Assembly (NCBI GenBank): GCA_004352715.1
Contig: SCFE01000021.1
Location: forward strand, 809,228-873,227
Direction of reading: 5' to 3'
Length of the DNA stretch: 64,000 nt
Origin: Hofstenia miamia
Taxonomy: Eukaryota > Xenacoelomorpha > Acoela
Positions 34,420-47,744 of the stretch are shown here, one piece after another. The position numbers and the translations under genes were made by a program. Within the stretch, counting starts at the first letter, position 1; the number at the start of each line of letters is the position of its first letter. The notes beneath the pieces were generated by a model. The model made no database searches, was not told where the DNA came from, and saw only the letters and a program-made list of their open reading frames with translations.

Positions 34420-36329
34420 AGAAACTAAAACCGATTAGTTAGGGCTATAAATTCTTGTTTCAAGGCATTTGCCAGTACTTAAATCGACCGTACCTGTATT
34501 TCTCCAAAAAAAGATTTTTAAAAAGCTTACCTAAAGCTTTTCAGCAACTTACGGTTGTAATTACAATAAAATTCTTAAAGTCCTAAATCAAAATAAACAC
34601 AGCAATAACTGTTGGTCAATTGAGAAATAGACATTATCTGAGAATAGTCGGTTACATTGTAATAGTAAATCAAAGAGAGTGTATTGGGTAAAATTAGGTG
34701 GAGAATTCTCCAATTGCTATAATCTGTTGATTTTGTAGAAATTCTCAAAAAACATTGCTCAATTTAATTGATACGGGATCTCCCCACGCGAGGAAACAAA
34801 TTCGTGGAAAAGTAAATTAGTACACTGTTACTATTAATCCTTGTAGAGATAAGAGTGTAGAGAGGAGAAAATTTATTAAATAGCAAATTAATCATATTTG
34901 TAATAAATTGTTAGAGATAGGAACTGCTGCTAGAAATCTTTTCCAGAATCAGCAGTATTTGGAAATTCATTTTGCAGTTAGGTCGTGATTGCAAAATATG
35001 CTGTTTAAGAATCAAATTTCTTTAGAAAGCAAAAATGATTTTCCAACAATATATATATATATAAGCTTTTTTAATCTATTTAATTAAACATGGCGATGCA
35101 AAGGCTTGATATTGCATTTACACAAATTTCAAACTGTTATAATTATATTTCTAGCAAAACACAATTTTGATATTTTCTATATATCAATTCTTTGTAAAGC
35201 TTTAGTCAGCTTTCACTTATCCGTGAATATAAATTGGGAACATTTCAAGTTGCTTATTTAGTATATTTTACTATGATAGTTAAACATATATTTAAAAATT
35301 TTTTCACTAAAGCCAAACATAATTACTCCTTTAGTATGATGTGTCAACTGAAATTTGTTTTTGAATGTCTTTGAAACAAAAATCTTTCAAAATAATTTTG
35401 AGCTTTCCCTCCATTATTAGAAAAATACAAGCGTTGAAGTTGGTTTATTCGTATGAGGCCTCTCAAATTTCATGTGTAAACACAATAGGTTACATTTTCA
35501 TTATTATAAACAATTTCAGTAAAAAATTTTGCTAAGTTTCATAAAAATCTAAAATCAAATTATCTTTTCAAAAGCAATTCAATTTATAGTAAACTATTGA
35601 GAGATTCCAGAAAGTAAATTTAATGATCATTCTAATTGCAAAACTGTAGATTGCTGACACTATACAAATTTTTTGAATTTAGAATTTCATTGGAATTCCT
35701 CTAAAACAAAACAAAATATTTTCAATTTAAAAGATAAAACAAGAAATTTTTTTTATCATTAGAATTCGACAAAGGAAACGGGAAAATGTTCATACATAAA
35801 TTAATACTTTCCTATTTTACATATATTTTCACGATTTTGGATAAAATTGATCAATACCGTGGACAAAGCGTTGTTACTTTAGTGTAAAGGTAGTTGATAT
35901 AGGGTTCAGAAATATTGAAAGGCTTTGAATTGGCACATTTATCGGTTTGTGTACACTTATGTAATGATAAGTTTTGCAAAGAATTATACCGGGCATGAAA
36001 TACATTAATTTTTTTTCAAAGAAAATTCGATTTTTGCAAAAGGATTCAAATTATTTTCATACCTAATGTTCAGATAATGAGTCGGTCTAATGCTCATGGA
36101 GGCAACAACTACGATAAAATAATTTTTGTTTTTGGAGAAAAACACTTTAAATCCACTTTGTGCAAAATCAAAGCAATGCGCACTTGCATAAGAACGCTCT
36201 AGGCCTCGGATTAATTAATCAAAAATTAGAGAAGACGTTTCTCTATCTTGTAGTGTTTTCAGATTTAAGTACTTCCGCAGTGAGTTAAAAGCTTTAAAAA
36301 AAATTTCAGTAAACCACAGATTATTGTGT
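34420..36329. other. Non-coding interval
   Basis: No coding signal. A short segment 35275-35345 recurs at 50588-50662. Confidence 0.4.
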
Positions 36330-38300
36330 TAACAATTAATATCGAGCGAGGCAAAGTCACAATTAAAAATTCATAGAAATATATACATTTATTCTTACAT
36401 TAATTGTTGGTGAACAATTTTAAATTATGGATCATATATTTGAAATTATCTCAAAATTTCAATTTGCTATATAAACTATATAATTGTTGTAATGGTATTA
36501 TGGAAATTTAATTATTATTAAGCACATTTTGGTGATTATCATTAATACGTTTTGTGCAATATATAGCTGAAGTAATTCCATATTTTTTTACTTGTACACA
36601 AAATATGGTCGCAAACATTTTTCAAAAATGCGTGCAATACCATTTTCATTGTAATTTTGCTGAATCTCATATATTTTGGAAATTTCTCTTAACGTCTCTG
36701 TATCTGTACGCTTGCAGTGGCGGCGGAACGAATTTCCGGTGGGTGAGGGGTGGGCAAGGTAGATGTTTTGCCTAACATACTAATTAGTTGTACTCTTACT
36801 GCTTACGTTATAAAATGTAGGGGAGTTTCTTCTTAAATATCAATTTTAGTTAGGAGAGTAACTGCACTCTCTTTCCCCCGCTTGAATTCCATTTCATTTG
36901 CTTATTAAATTAATGTAACCTGAAAGCCCAATGCTCAGTTGTAATTCTGCTGTTGGCACTTCTCAAGGTGTTTGAAATGATTGTTTACAGAATCTGACGC
37001 CACAAAATAAATACTGTTGCCGCATATTTGTTCAAATTCAGTAAATAGCTCTTTATTTTGTATCAAACGAGCTACTAGATGCTAAGAAACATTAACTTAT
37101 AACAGAAACATCAAAATTTAAGTTTTATCGATTTTAGATACTCTGCTGCCTAATACCATTATCGTTGTGCGGACGAGGCATTCATAAATTTTCAAACACC
37201 AGTTCTTATAAGTAAAGCAAATTGTAAAGTTGCTTGAAGAACTTCTCCACTTTATGCAATTTTCTGCTATGTCTTCGGGAAATTTCATTTTGTTATGCTA
37301 AAGACAAAGTTTTTTCTCGAAGCAATATCAGTCATCATGAGATGTTTAAGCCTAATTTTGACATTTATTCTGGATACATTAATTCTGGGAAAGCTGGCAA
37401 AGCTTTGCATGGACTTTTGTTCACATCCCAACGAAATTTGTCAGACGATCCTTTAGTAGTTTTGTTCAATGGTGGCCCGGGCTGCAGCTCACCAGGTGGC
37501 GCTTTTCAAGGTAATACATACTACGATACTATTTATACATAGCTCGTATTAATTGCAGGGGTATAATGATGCATGCTTTGACGCCACTGGTTCTAAGCCT
37601 TATTGCATTCGATTGTACGTAAATCTCCTATTCAATGTTTATGTGTTTTCTAACATTACAAAATTTAGCAGTCCATACAATTGAAAACCTAAATATATTG
37701 TCAAATTTTGAGATTTACCATAAAATATTTTTAAAAGAATAGCCAGTTAACTTGTTTGTCACGAATCTCATAAATATCAAAATTTATTTGGGATTTATTT
37801 CCGGCATTATTTCGTTGTAAATCCCGAGATTATGTGGGTTTAAAAGTTGGAAAAAACTAATTTATTTATTGTTTTGTTTTATTACGTGAAAAATAGAGAT
37901 AGCAATATTTTCATTATGTTAATGAAAACCATTCTATAAAATTCAAGTAATCTCAGAAACAAATATTTAACTTCAGGATATCAACAAAAAAACTTTAGTG
38001 CAGTTATTCATACAATTGACAATTAAAATAATACTGAACTAATATTACTATTACTATTTTCAGATTTTGTTAGTAATAATCCCATTGAGATAGGTTAACG
38101 ACAAACTGAGTGCAGCTTTCGTTCATTCATATAATATCTCATTCTACATTTCAATTGGATATATTCTTTCATTTTGTACTCTTAAAGGTTTGTTGGTCAC
38201 GAAATATTTTTTTATTAAATCACAATTAGAGTATCATTACCAATAATTTTAAAACGATTTAGTCATAAAATTTCTGCTCCAATATTTGTTCCCCAACAAA
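36330..38300 (+). repeat. Segmental duplication around carboxypeptidase exon 1 (copy B)
   Basis: Matches 59990-61735 in order, and its first part (36330-36655) also matches 50700-51025. Shared landmarks are TTTTGTGCAATATATAGCTG, CAGTGGCGGCGGAACGAA and exon 1 itself. The intron matches as well as the exon. Confidence 0.9.
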
Positions 38301-41300
38301 CACAGTGATTCTCTTATTGCACAGCATAGTAATACAGTCAACTATAAGAAATTTTTATTTGAATAGAGTAAATTACGTCTTGTAAACCAATTCAAGATTC
38401 AGTTGCGATATCCATGCTTCATTGGTTTCCGGGAGTATTTTGTAAATATTTATTGAAATTACTACTTGTAAAATATAAATAAATGCCTTACTAATAAGTC
38501 CATTAGCAGTCAAACAAGAACATTAATTCTTCTATTGTCAAATGCTGTAAGACACACCCGAAAATTAACCAAATTTATTCTATAATCAAACGATTTAATA
38601 ATTGTAAAAGAACTCTTAACTGTTTGTTGGTCACGAAATATTTTTTATTAAATCACAATTAGAGCATGCTTACCAAAAAATTTAAAGCGATTTAGTCATA
38701 ACATTTCTGCTATAACATTTTTTGCCCAACAAACACATTGATTCTCTCATTGCACGGCATTTTAGTCCAGTCAACTATGAGATATTTTGTCTTTGAATAG
38801 AGTAAATTGAGTCATGTAAACTATCTCAAGAATTCAGCTGTGGTATCCATGCTTGATTTATTTTATTTGAAAAATTTGATACAAAATTATGATACTAGAG
38901 AAATAGCGAGCCTGGGGAATCTCCTCTTTCACACTACTAAAGCGGCATTTCTGTCAAATGCTCATATGGAAACTGTTGAAGTTGGGTCGGGTTTCTACCT
39001 TCCCAACAAGCTTCTTGGATGAGATTGTGAATTTGCAACTATAAATTTTGGCATTTTTTGCTTAAGTACAGATACTAAATTGACTATTCTGAAGCTCAAA
39101 TATTCTTCTCTTTGAAGTTTGAAATTTGGTCAATAAATTCAATATTCTAATAATCTAAAAGTCATTATTCGTTAGTAATAGTAGGTTGCCCTAGTAATAA
39201 CAATTTTTAAATTTAGTGAATATTTGTGCCAAAGTAATTTTGTTTAGGAACAATTTGAGCTCATTTTTATGGGATCAATGTGCTCAGCTTCACGCACATC
39301 AAGATTTTCTTACAAATTTCCCACAGTTTCTTGGATGCAACTTTCTATCATTTTATTATAAATACAATTTTTGCGTTAAAGATTGAAACTTGTTATTAAT
39401 ACTATAATGTCTATAATTTTGGTAATTGAACAATACTATGTAAATGTTATGTTAACATTTGCTAATATCATTAAAATATGAAGTTGAAAGGTGCTCTTTG
39501 AAGAGCATTATTCTTCTTAGTAGAAAGTTACCTTGAAAAATTAATTATTATTAGGTCAATTCAATCATTTTTATATTTGTATATATTATAGCCTGAAAAT
39601 TGTCCACGTAAAACTTTAATGTTAACAAAGTATTTGAAGTATTTTTTATAAATTTAAGGATTTGAGTAGGGCATGAGATTGTTTAGTTGCTTATATTATA
39701 AACAATTGTAATTTAAAATTACCATAGTTTATAATATACCATAGTTAATTGGCAATGTTTCAGGCAATGGGCCGTTCGCACAGATCAACGGAAGGTTCCA
39801 TCACAACCGTTATGCTTTCAACACCATTAGTAAAGTTGTCTATCTGGAAATTTTTGAAAATGTTCTTAGTTAAGGTAAGTATAAATATACTTAGCATATT
39901 GAAAATATTTGACATCTCTAATATCTTTGTTTAAGCATTACATATTTTTTTAATAATATTAATTTGTTTTCAGACCTTTATACAATACAAAAAAATATAA
40001 AAATACTTATTAAAGTATAAGGAAAATTGTTTTCTATAAATTTTACTTAGTTGCAATTTGATATTACTTAGTTACAGACTTTATTCTTTGAATATCCAAA
40101 TATATTATTTTCTTTTGGTGATAATTCTAATTTCATTTTTTAGTTCTTAAAATAGTTCTTTAAGTTCTTTAAAAATAGATTTTTTTTGAATTTCAGGTGA
40201 TAATGTGTTCCTTGGATCTATACAGCAATTGTTAAAACATTTCTTTATGAATTATTTTTTAATTTTAAATTTCTAAAGCAATTTTAAATGCAATATTTTA
40301 ATTTGGGCTTAAAGGACAATAATTGCTCAAATATTACAAAAATTTCGTTGTCCTGAGTAAGTTGTATTTTAGATAATTGAATGTGAAATCCCAAAAAAGC
40401 CTGTTAATTGGAATTCCATAATTGAAAACTGTGAAAAAAGATTGCTTCATTTACAAATACTTTGTCATAACAGGCCTAATGTCACAAGATTTGTTTGATG
40501 AATTATTGAAAAGATGCGGTTTTTTCTAAAAATATTTCTTGTGAATTTCATTAACAGCCTTGTATAAATTTTCGAAAGGATATTGATGTAAGATCGAAGT
40601 TCTAAAACACTCTGTTTTCTAAAGGTAATCATATTTCCATCAATTGCTTTTATTATCATGCTAATGTAAATGTCCTCATTAATAAAAAATCAAAAGTTTT
40701 AAAACAAATTAGTATTCAGATATCTGCAGTCTATACAATTGCTTAATTTTTGTATTACAGTTAGTACCCATATCAAATTTTCGAATTTTATTCGAGTAAA
40801 AAATACAAATGCTGTGAAATTAGATAATAAATTATACTTCAAGGGAAGCATATCTTCAATATAAAATTAGACAGTGCCTTCACTATGTAATTGGGGGCCT
40901 GATAAGAAACCTCAATATAAGTCTAAATCCATGTTTCTACTAAATTGTATTTATTAAATATTCAGTAGGTGTTTTTGATGTAAAAGAAGATATTTTTACT
41001 AATTTGTGTTTTGTGTATCTTCATATGTTGATACCTACATAATTATCGAGCCAATGAAATTGTCAAAAATTTCTTTATAAGAATGTTTTTTCTAATTTTG
41101 GACCTCATTTTTTGCTATATTAATGGGATTATCTTCCTTAAAATTGATATTAATAAGTTATGTTTCTGGTTTTGTAAACTAAATTTGGGGGCGTTGTGTG
41201 TCCGTACCCCTTATGTGTCTCCACTGGAATTAGATTAGAATTCATATAAAATGCTAGAATATATACACTTTTATCCACTAAGTTTAGAATCATCAATTAA

Positions 41301-41651
41301 CACATTTCAACATTTGGAGAAATATCTAAATAGAGAGGATGTTCAAGAAAATCTACAAGCGTGGAATAAGTATTGGAAAGTGTTCCAGAAAATACAAGTG
41401 GACTAAGAATGGTAATGAGCAAGTTGATGTATTAAACAAGCGGACTAATTGTATGAAATTCCAGTTTCAATATACACTGGAAAACATTATTCTCTTCTGA
41501 ACTATTTAAGTGTGAATCAACATATCAAAACAGGTGTTCAGTGAAAATCCAACTGGATATTATTGTAAAAACTTACCATTCCTTTTGGTAATACAACTAA
41601 CTATAGCAAGCACTTAGATAACTCAGTGCTTGAAGCTGCTGGACACGGTTG
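37234..41651 (+). pseudogene. Serine carboxypeptidase (S10) copy B, degenerate
   Basis: Exon 1 (37234-37510) encodes a hydrophobic start LCNFLLCLREISFCYA (signal-peptide-like), YSGYINSGKAGKALHGLLF, SQRN and PLVVLFNGGPGCSSPGGAFQ, the family's oxyanion/substrate-binding signature, then a GTAATA donor. Copies E1 and E2 start this exon with GAATGAAC; here one T is missing, so the ATG is lost. Exon 2 (39764-39874) keeps NPYAF-like sequence but ends LEIFENVLS and a stop. Exon 3 (40373-40587) is frame-shifted; exon 4 (41288-41651) has several indels and is cut by a single N at 41652. Introns have GT/AG ends. No GESYAG exon is visible in the 2.2-kb intron 1 or elsewhere. Confidence 0.85.
38188..38855. 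repeat. Intronic direct repeats (~235 bp, two copies)
   Basis: 38188-38423 and 38618-38855 are homologous, both starting GTTTGTTGGTCACGAAATAT and containing CCAACAAACACA about 110 bases later, so each copy also begins and ends with TTTGTTGG...CCAACAAA inverted ends. A third partial copy is at 61610-61735. Possibly a small MITE-like unit inside the duplicated intron. Confidence 0.75.
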
Positions 41652-41652
41652 N

Positions 41653-44600
41653 GTTTATACATGTATATATGTATATGTTTGCATTTGCGATTATACAATT
41701 TTTATAAAAGAGAATTTTTGGATGAGTTGGAGTTTTTTTGCAGAACTTCAGAGATAAATTCAAAAGCATAACAATGCCTAAATGCCTTCAAAAAATTAAC
41801 TGTTCTTATATATTTATCATTCATAGTTAACCAGTTATGTTTCAGGCAATGGGCCATTCAATTTTATCGACGGAATGTTTCATCACAACCCTTATGCTTT
41901 TAAAACCATTAGTACGTTGTCTATCTGGAAAGTCCCGAAAATGTTCTTAGTTATGGTAAGTGTAAATATAATTAGCATATTGAAAATATTTGACATCTCT
42001 AATACCTTTTTTCTGTATTTCATATTTTTTTAATAATTATAATTCATTTTTAGAGCTTGGTACAGTACAAATAAGTATAAAAATACTTATTAAGGTTTAA
42101 GGTAAATTGTTTTCTATAAATTCCACTTCGCTGCAAATTGATATTACTTAGTTACAGACTTTATTTTTCAAATATACAAATAAATTGTTTTCTTTGGTGA
42201 TAATTCAAATTTAATTTTTTCTTAAATTCTTTAAAAATAGATTTTTCTTTATTTTCATGTGATAATTTGTTCCTTAGGTCTATACAGTAATTGTTAACAG
42301 TTCTTCATGATTCTTTTTCTAAACTTAAATTTTCTAAAGCAGTTTTAAATACAATATTTTAATTTTGGACTCAATCACAATAATTGGTTAAATATCAAAA
42401 AATTTGTTGTCCTAAGTAAGTTATATTTTAGATAATTGAATCTAAAATCCCAAAAGATTACTTCTTTTAAAATACTTTGTCATGACAGGCCTAGTGTCAA
42501 AATATTTGTTTGATAAATTATTGAAAAGATGCAATTGTTCTTAAAATATTTATTGTGAATTTCTTAAACAGCCTTGAAAAAATTTTTCTAAAGGATATTG
42601 ATGTAAGATCGAAACTCTACAACACTCTGCTTTCTATCAATTAATTTTATTATCATGCTACTCATTGATAAAAAATCAAAAGTTTTGATACAAATTAGTA
42701 TTCTGATATCTGCAAAGTCTATACAATTATTTGATTTTTACAAACATCAAGTGAAAATCAATTTCTTAGTTTTGCATTATAGTTAGCAACCATATAAAAT
42801 TTTCTAATTTTATTAGAGTGAAAATACAAATGCTGTGAAAATAGATAATAAATTATACTTCAAGGGAAGTATCATCTTCATTATAGAATTAGACAGTGGG
42901 TTCACTTTATAATTGGGGGCTGATAAAAAACCTTAATATCAGTGTAAATCTCCGTTTCCCTTCAATTGTATTTATTAAATTTTCAGTAGCTGTTTTTAAT
43001 GTATAGAAGATATTTTTCTAATTTGTGTTTTATGTACCTTAATATGTTGATATCTACACAATTATTGAGCCTATGAGATTGTCAAAAGTTAATTATAAGA
43101 ATGATTTTTCTAATTGTGGGCCTCATTTTTGCGCTATATTAATATTATTATCTTCCTTAAAATTGATATTAATAAGTTTTGTTTCTAGTTTTATAAACTA
43201 AATTTAGGGTCCTGGTTTGTTTGTACCCTTTAGTCACTCCGCTAGAATTAGATTAGAATGTCTAGAATATGCTAGAGTACATACATTTTTAATCAATATG
43301 TTTAGAATCATCAATTAACACAACATTTCAACATCTGGAGAAATATCTAAACAGAGAGAATGTTAAAGAAAATCTACACATATGGAATAAATATTGGAAA
43401 GTATGTTCCAGAAAATACAAATGGACTAACATTGCTAGTGAGCAAGTTGATGCATCAAACCAGCTGACTAATTGTATCAAATTTCAGTTTCAATATACAG
43501 CAGAAAATGTGATTCTCTTCTGAACTATTTAAGTGTGAATCAACATATCAAAACAGGTGTTCAGTGAAAATCCAACTGGATATTATTGTAAAAACTTACC
43601 ATTCCTTTTGGTAATACAACTAACTATAGCAAGCACTTAGATCACTCAGTGCTTGAAGCTGCTGGACACGGTTGTTTTACCATGAAACCAGACTTAGTTC
43701 TGCATCTATTAGAAAACTTGCTTGATCATTGGTTTATTGTTGTTCTTTTAATTATTTATTATTTGAATATAAAAGATTTTCTATGCTTTTAATCAGTTGC
43801 TTATAATTCTAAAAAATTTATAAAATAATTTGGAGACTTCTAAAACTAGGTTTAATACAATTAATATATTGATATGGTAAATTGAAGGTGGAAGCTTATG
43901 TAAAATTTTGAAATATAATCCAAGCAGCCAATGTTTTATTGAAGGACATGTTTCAAAGTATATTTCTGCATTCATTTAAAATATTATTGTAGAGTGAATT
44001 TGTTGAAATCATTGTAAAGTTCTTCCAAATTATTTCACTACCCAAATCAAAGCTATGTGCATTTCCAGTTCATTGTAAATCTGATATTAATTTTAAAATT
44101 GAGTGTTTAATCTTCAATTGTCAATCATTTGCACATCAAGATATGTACATGTATAAATCTCTTTAAAATGAAATAAACAAAAATATATAACATACACATA
44201 TTTACTTAAAATTCAATTGTGCATATTTAGTCAATCATTTGCACATCATGTTCAATAAATATATAAATCTCATAAAAATGAGATACACTTACATTTATAA
44301 CATGCACATATTTACTAAATTGAAATCTATGCAAACAGATTAATCCTGCTCTGCTTAGTGTTGCCATATGAAAACACACTGAGGAAGTTAATTACTCATT
44401 AACAATTAGCTCCACATTCAATGCATGACAAATTCTCTGTACTTCAGTGAAGACCTCAAAATTATTTATTCAACCATAGCTATCATAATTTGGAATTCAA
44501 ACCTCATAAAAATGTGCTATCAAAATCTTGTTTCTAAATTTCTTGTTTATTAAATATCTGCTTCTAAATTGTATCACACTTTTGTAATTAGCTAAAATAG

Positions 44601-44965
44601 GATTGTTGTTATTTGGCAACACTATGTAAAATGAAGGCCTTTACACTTATATGTTGAAATTATTATTTAGCATTTCTAATTTGATTTGATTATTCTATGG
44701 CAGCATCAAAGCACAGAAATAGTATGTCTTGCCAATTTGAAGCATGATATATATATTCCCACTAAGTGTGCTCTTGACACTGCTTGGAAACAAGATAGGT
44801 CCTCTTGATTTTCAGAATTTCACTTGCAGCAAGTATTCCTTCTAAATCATTTCAAAATCATGAAATATTGCATTTCACAAACATTACCTCTGTAAAGGGA
44901 AGATGTTATTTACCTCACTGTAAACGAATTGTTAAATTCAAATGTTGCACTTGTTAAACAACATT
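41653..44965 (+). repeat. Large inverted repeat 2, left arm
   Basis: Reverse-complement match to 47745-50405, including carboxypeptidase copy C, its introns and its 3' flank up to TTACCTCACTGTAAA near 44920. Its outer edge is the single N at 41652 next to a TA-rich remnant. The right arm lacks about 570 bases present here (near 43917-44490). Confidence 0.88.
41846..43792 (+). pseudogene. Serine carboxypeptidase (S10) copy C, degenerate
   Basis: Exon 2 (41846-41955) encodes NGPFNFIDG-type sequence and carries the same one-base deletion as the second exon-2 block of copy A (2316-2425), so these two share an ancestor after that lesion. Exon 3 (42432-42602) lacks part of its 5' half and has the TGA shared with copy A. 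Exon 4 (43306-43792) retains YLNRENV and LEAAGHGCFTMKPDLVLHLL but has indels and a TGA in the middle. No exon 1 and no GESYAG exon. Confidence 0.82.
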
Positions 44966-47744
44966 AGTTGATTTCTATACTGCCTCTAAATTTCTTGAAG
45001 AACACATTTTCCCATTGCTCTGTTAATATTGCAGCTATCAACATGAAATTTTGCAGGCTTATAGAACTGCGCAAGTTAAAGATTTTAAGCCTTTTACAAG
45101 CCTGAAAATGTCAAAATTGCGCCCTCTAGAGGGAAAATATTATATTTGGAGAAAGCTCACACAAAAAATTGGCAATGGAATTTGAAATTTAAAAGTTTTT
45201 TCAAATTTTCAATATTAAAATTTCATATATATTTTTTAATAAACCTGAATTTTTAAATGTTTTACACGATTTATTTGAAAAAAACTTTTTTGAAAATTTT
45301 TTTCGTTTTTTCACACTAGTGATCTGAAATTTGATCAGAATTGTTTAAAATTTCACGAAAAAAATTCCACACAGCCATAAAGTTTTTTTTAAGAAACATT
45401 TATTTTAAACACTCGGTTTGGACTTTAGATATTAAAGCTTAAATTTAGCAGGCTATAGCAACAAATATTTTAAGGATATCACAGCTCAATTTGGATTTTT
45501 ATGTAGCAAATTTCACTGATAAAATTTGTTTTTCAGAATGTTTAGCTATAAGATCAATAGTGGCTGAGCTAGGGTGGCCAGAGCTGGGAAGATTTTTCCG
45601 AAAAGATATTTTCTTTAATAACTTTTGATATAATGAAGCTATCAATAAGATTTTTACACCAAATGCGCAGTTTTGAAAGGAGATTCTAATTTTTTGGTCC
45701 TATCCCAATACGGGAAGTTTTAAAAATTTTAACCAAAAAAACGTTTTTCTCAAAATTAAAAATTCAAAAATTGGAAATTTTTACTTTGAGATATTTGTAG
45801 TAATACAAGAAATAACATTTAAAAACAATTTTCCAAAAATTCCCTGTCAATCTTCCATAATGGGAAATTTTCTCTTTTAGATATGAATATTATAGAATGG
45901 GTTAGTAATTTTTTAAAAATTATAGTGATTTTTTTGAAAAAAACTATAAAACTGAATTTAGTTTTTAACTTCGTTTGTCTAACATTTTGTTTAGTAATAT
46001 TTCACTTCATATTAAGACACCCCCATAAACTTGCAAAAAATCAGTGTTTTTAAATGTATACTGTGGATGATGAAAATGGATATTATGGATAAACCTTGAA
46101 AATTCATTTACACTTTACTCGATTTTATTGATATCTGATCCATTCTGTCAATTTCTTTGAGATTTTGCCGTGGTTATTGAATATACTGGGATTTTTGGGT
46201 TTTCAATTATATTCATTTTTCGAAGCATTGACTACTACTTCTCATTAAAGATTGATGTTTCTACACTGATTAAAGACTGGCAAATGTGTTTCTGGCATTG
46301 GATTTCTAGATTGAGAAGCCCTTTAATTGTCATTCAATTAAATAATTGTAAAAATTCAAATTTGCAAAATTGCTTTTAAAGCTGCTCTTTAACTACATTT
46401 GAAAATGAACAACCAATGTCATAATCAGGTTCTACAGATCTGAAATTAATTGAAAATGTACATCTCTTATTTTTTAAGTCTATCTAGTGGTTGCATTGTG
46501 AAATTTTCAGGAATGCCTTACTGTCATTTTCATTGCTCTACAGAGTTAAGAAATCTGATTTCTGTGAATGAATTCCAAAAGTGAATTTTTGTTAAAAATT
46601 GCTCATTCTACCTAAATTTGTTGCTTCTGAATCGAGTTATGGTATTAGATTTTCATTTTAAGAACTATTTTCTGTATAAATTGTTGAATTAAATACAATA
46701 TTTCTCAAATTTGACAAAAAACGCTAAATTTGCAATATTGACCTTGAAAAAGCTCTTTAGGAACTTTTTAAAATGAAAAGATGATTGTATATTCAGAAAC
46801 TAGATGTTCCAATTTACTTATGAATGTTTGCATTTTATTGTTTAATTCAACTGAGGCATTTAACTTTCAAATTCTGTACAGTTAGTTCTGTATTACTTCC
46901 CTTTAATGTATTTGATTTTTCTAAGCTAGATTTTTCTTAAGCTATTGTTGATTTAAGTTAATTCGAAGTTTTTGAATCATTGCTGTGTTTACTTTTTCCA
47001 TTTTGAGAAGTGCTTACAGCCTTAATTTACAACTTAATTTCAGTTTTTTGAATTTTAGTAACTGTCATTTAATATCATTCATTAAAACAAATTTTCCTTG
47101 CTCTATTTGATGTTAATTAGATACAGCTAAAGACAAATAAGTTTAATAGCAACAATAAACCTCTACTAAAACACAAAGTATTTTTTATTCAACTGTTTCT
47201 ATCAAAAAATTTCAAATTTTTGAATTTTCATTCACTTCCATAAATCTTAGCAAAACTATTGACATCAAAATTGAAAAAACAGATAAAATGGCAATTATTA
47301 GAAAAAAGAAAATAAAATTTTATTCAAAAAACCACATTTAATAGCTATTTTAGACAAAATTAGAAAAAAAGTGCAATACTAATCAATCAAAATGTTTTTT
47401 TTATTTGAAGTTATAATAATATCCATACTTTAATGCCAATTTCAAGCAATATTCCTGATCTATATAAAAAATATTAATCTTACCATTGAATTCTAAAGTA
47501 TATGGCTGTGCACTCCATTTGTGTCACTTCCACAAGATAAATTTTATTGCAAAAAATACAAATTTTGATTGTTGTCATATGGCAACATCATGCAAATTAA
47601 AGAAATTCATTTGAAAAAGTATAGATTACACCATTTTGTTAATTGTAAAAATGCATTTACTATAAAATTACACAGAAATAGCAAAAGAATGAACACTAGA
47701 ATGCAGCTCAGAGTATGAAAGCCTTTTTAGCAATTTTTTCTTTA
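44966..47744. other. Unique centre of inverted repeat 2
   Basis: About 2.8 kb with no convincing ORF. The 45000-46150 part contains repeated phrases (CTATCAACATGAAATTTTGC, GCTATCAATAAGATTTTTAC; CGCCCTCTAGAGGG palindrome near 45121) suggestive of an old non-coding repeat. A copy of the TTGCCATATGRCAA motif lies at 47569-47595. Confidence 0.5.

Noticed and set aside
38807-39022. 71-codon ORF in intron 1 of carboxypeptidase copy B
   Set aside because: No similarity to peptidase S10 or any family I recognise, and it lies across the intronic direct repeat; no equivalent ORF in copy E.
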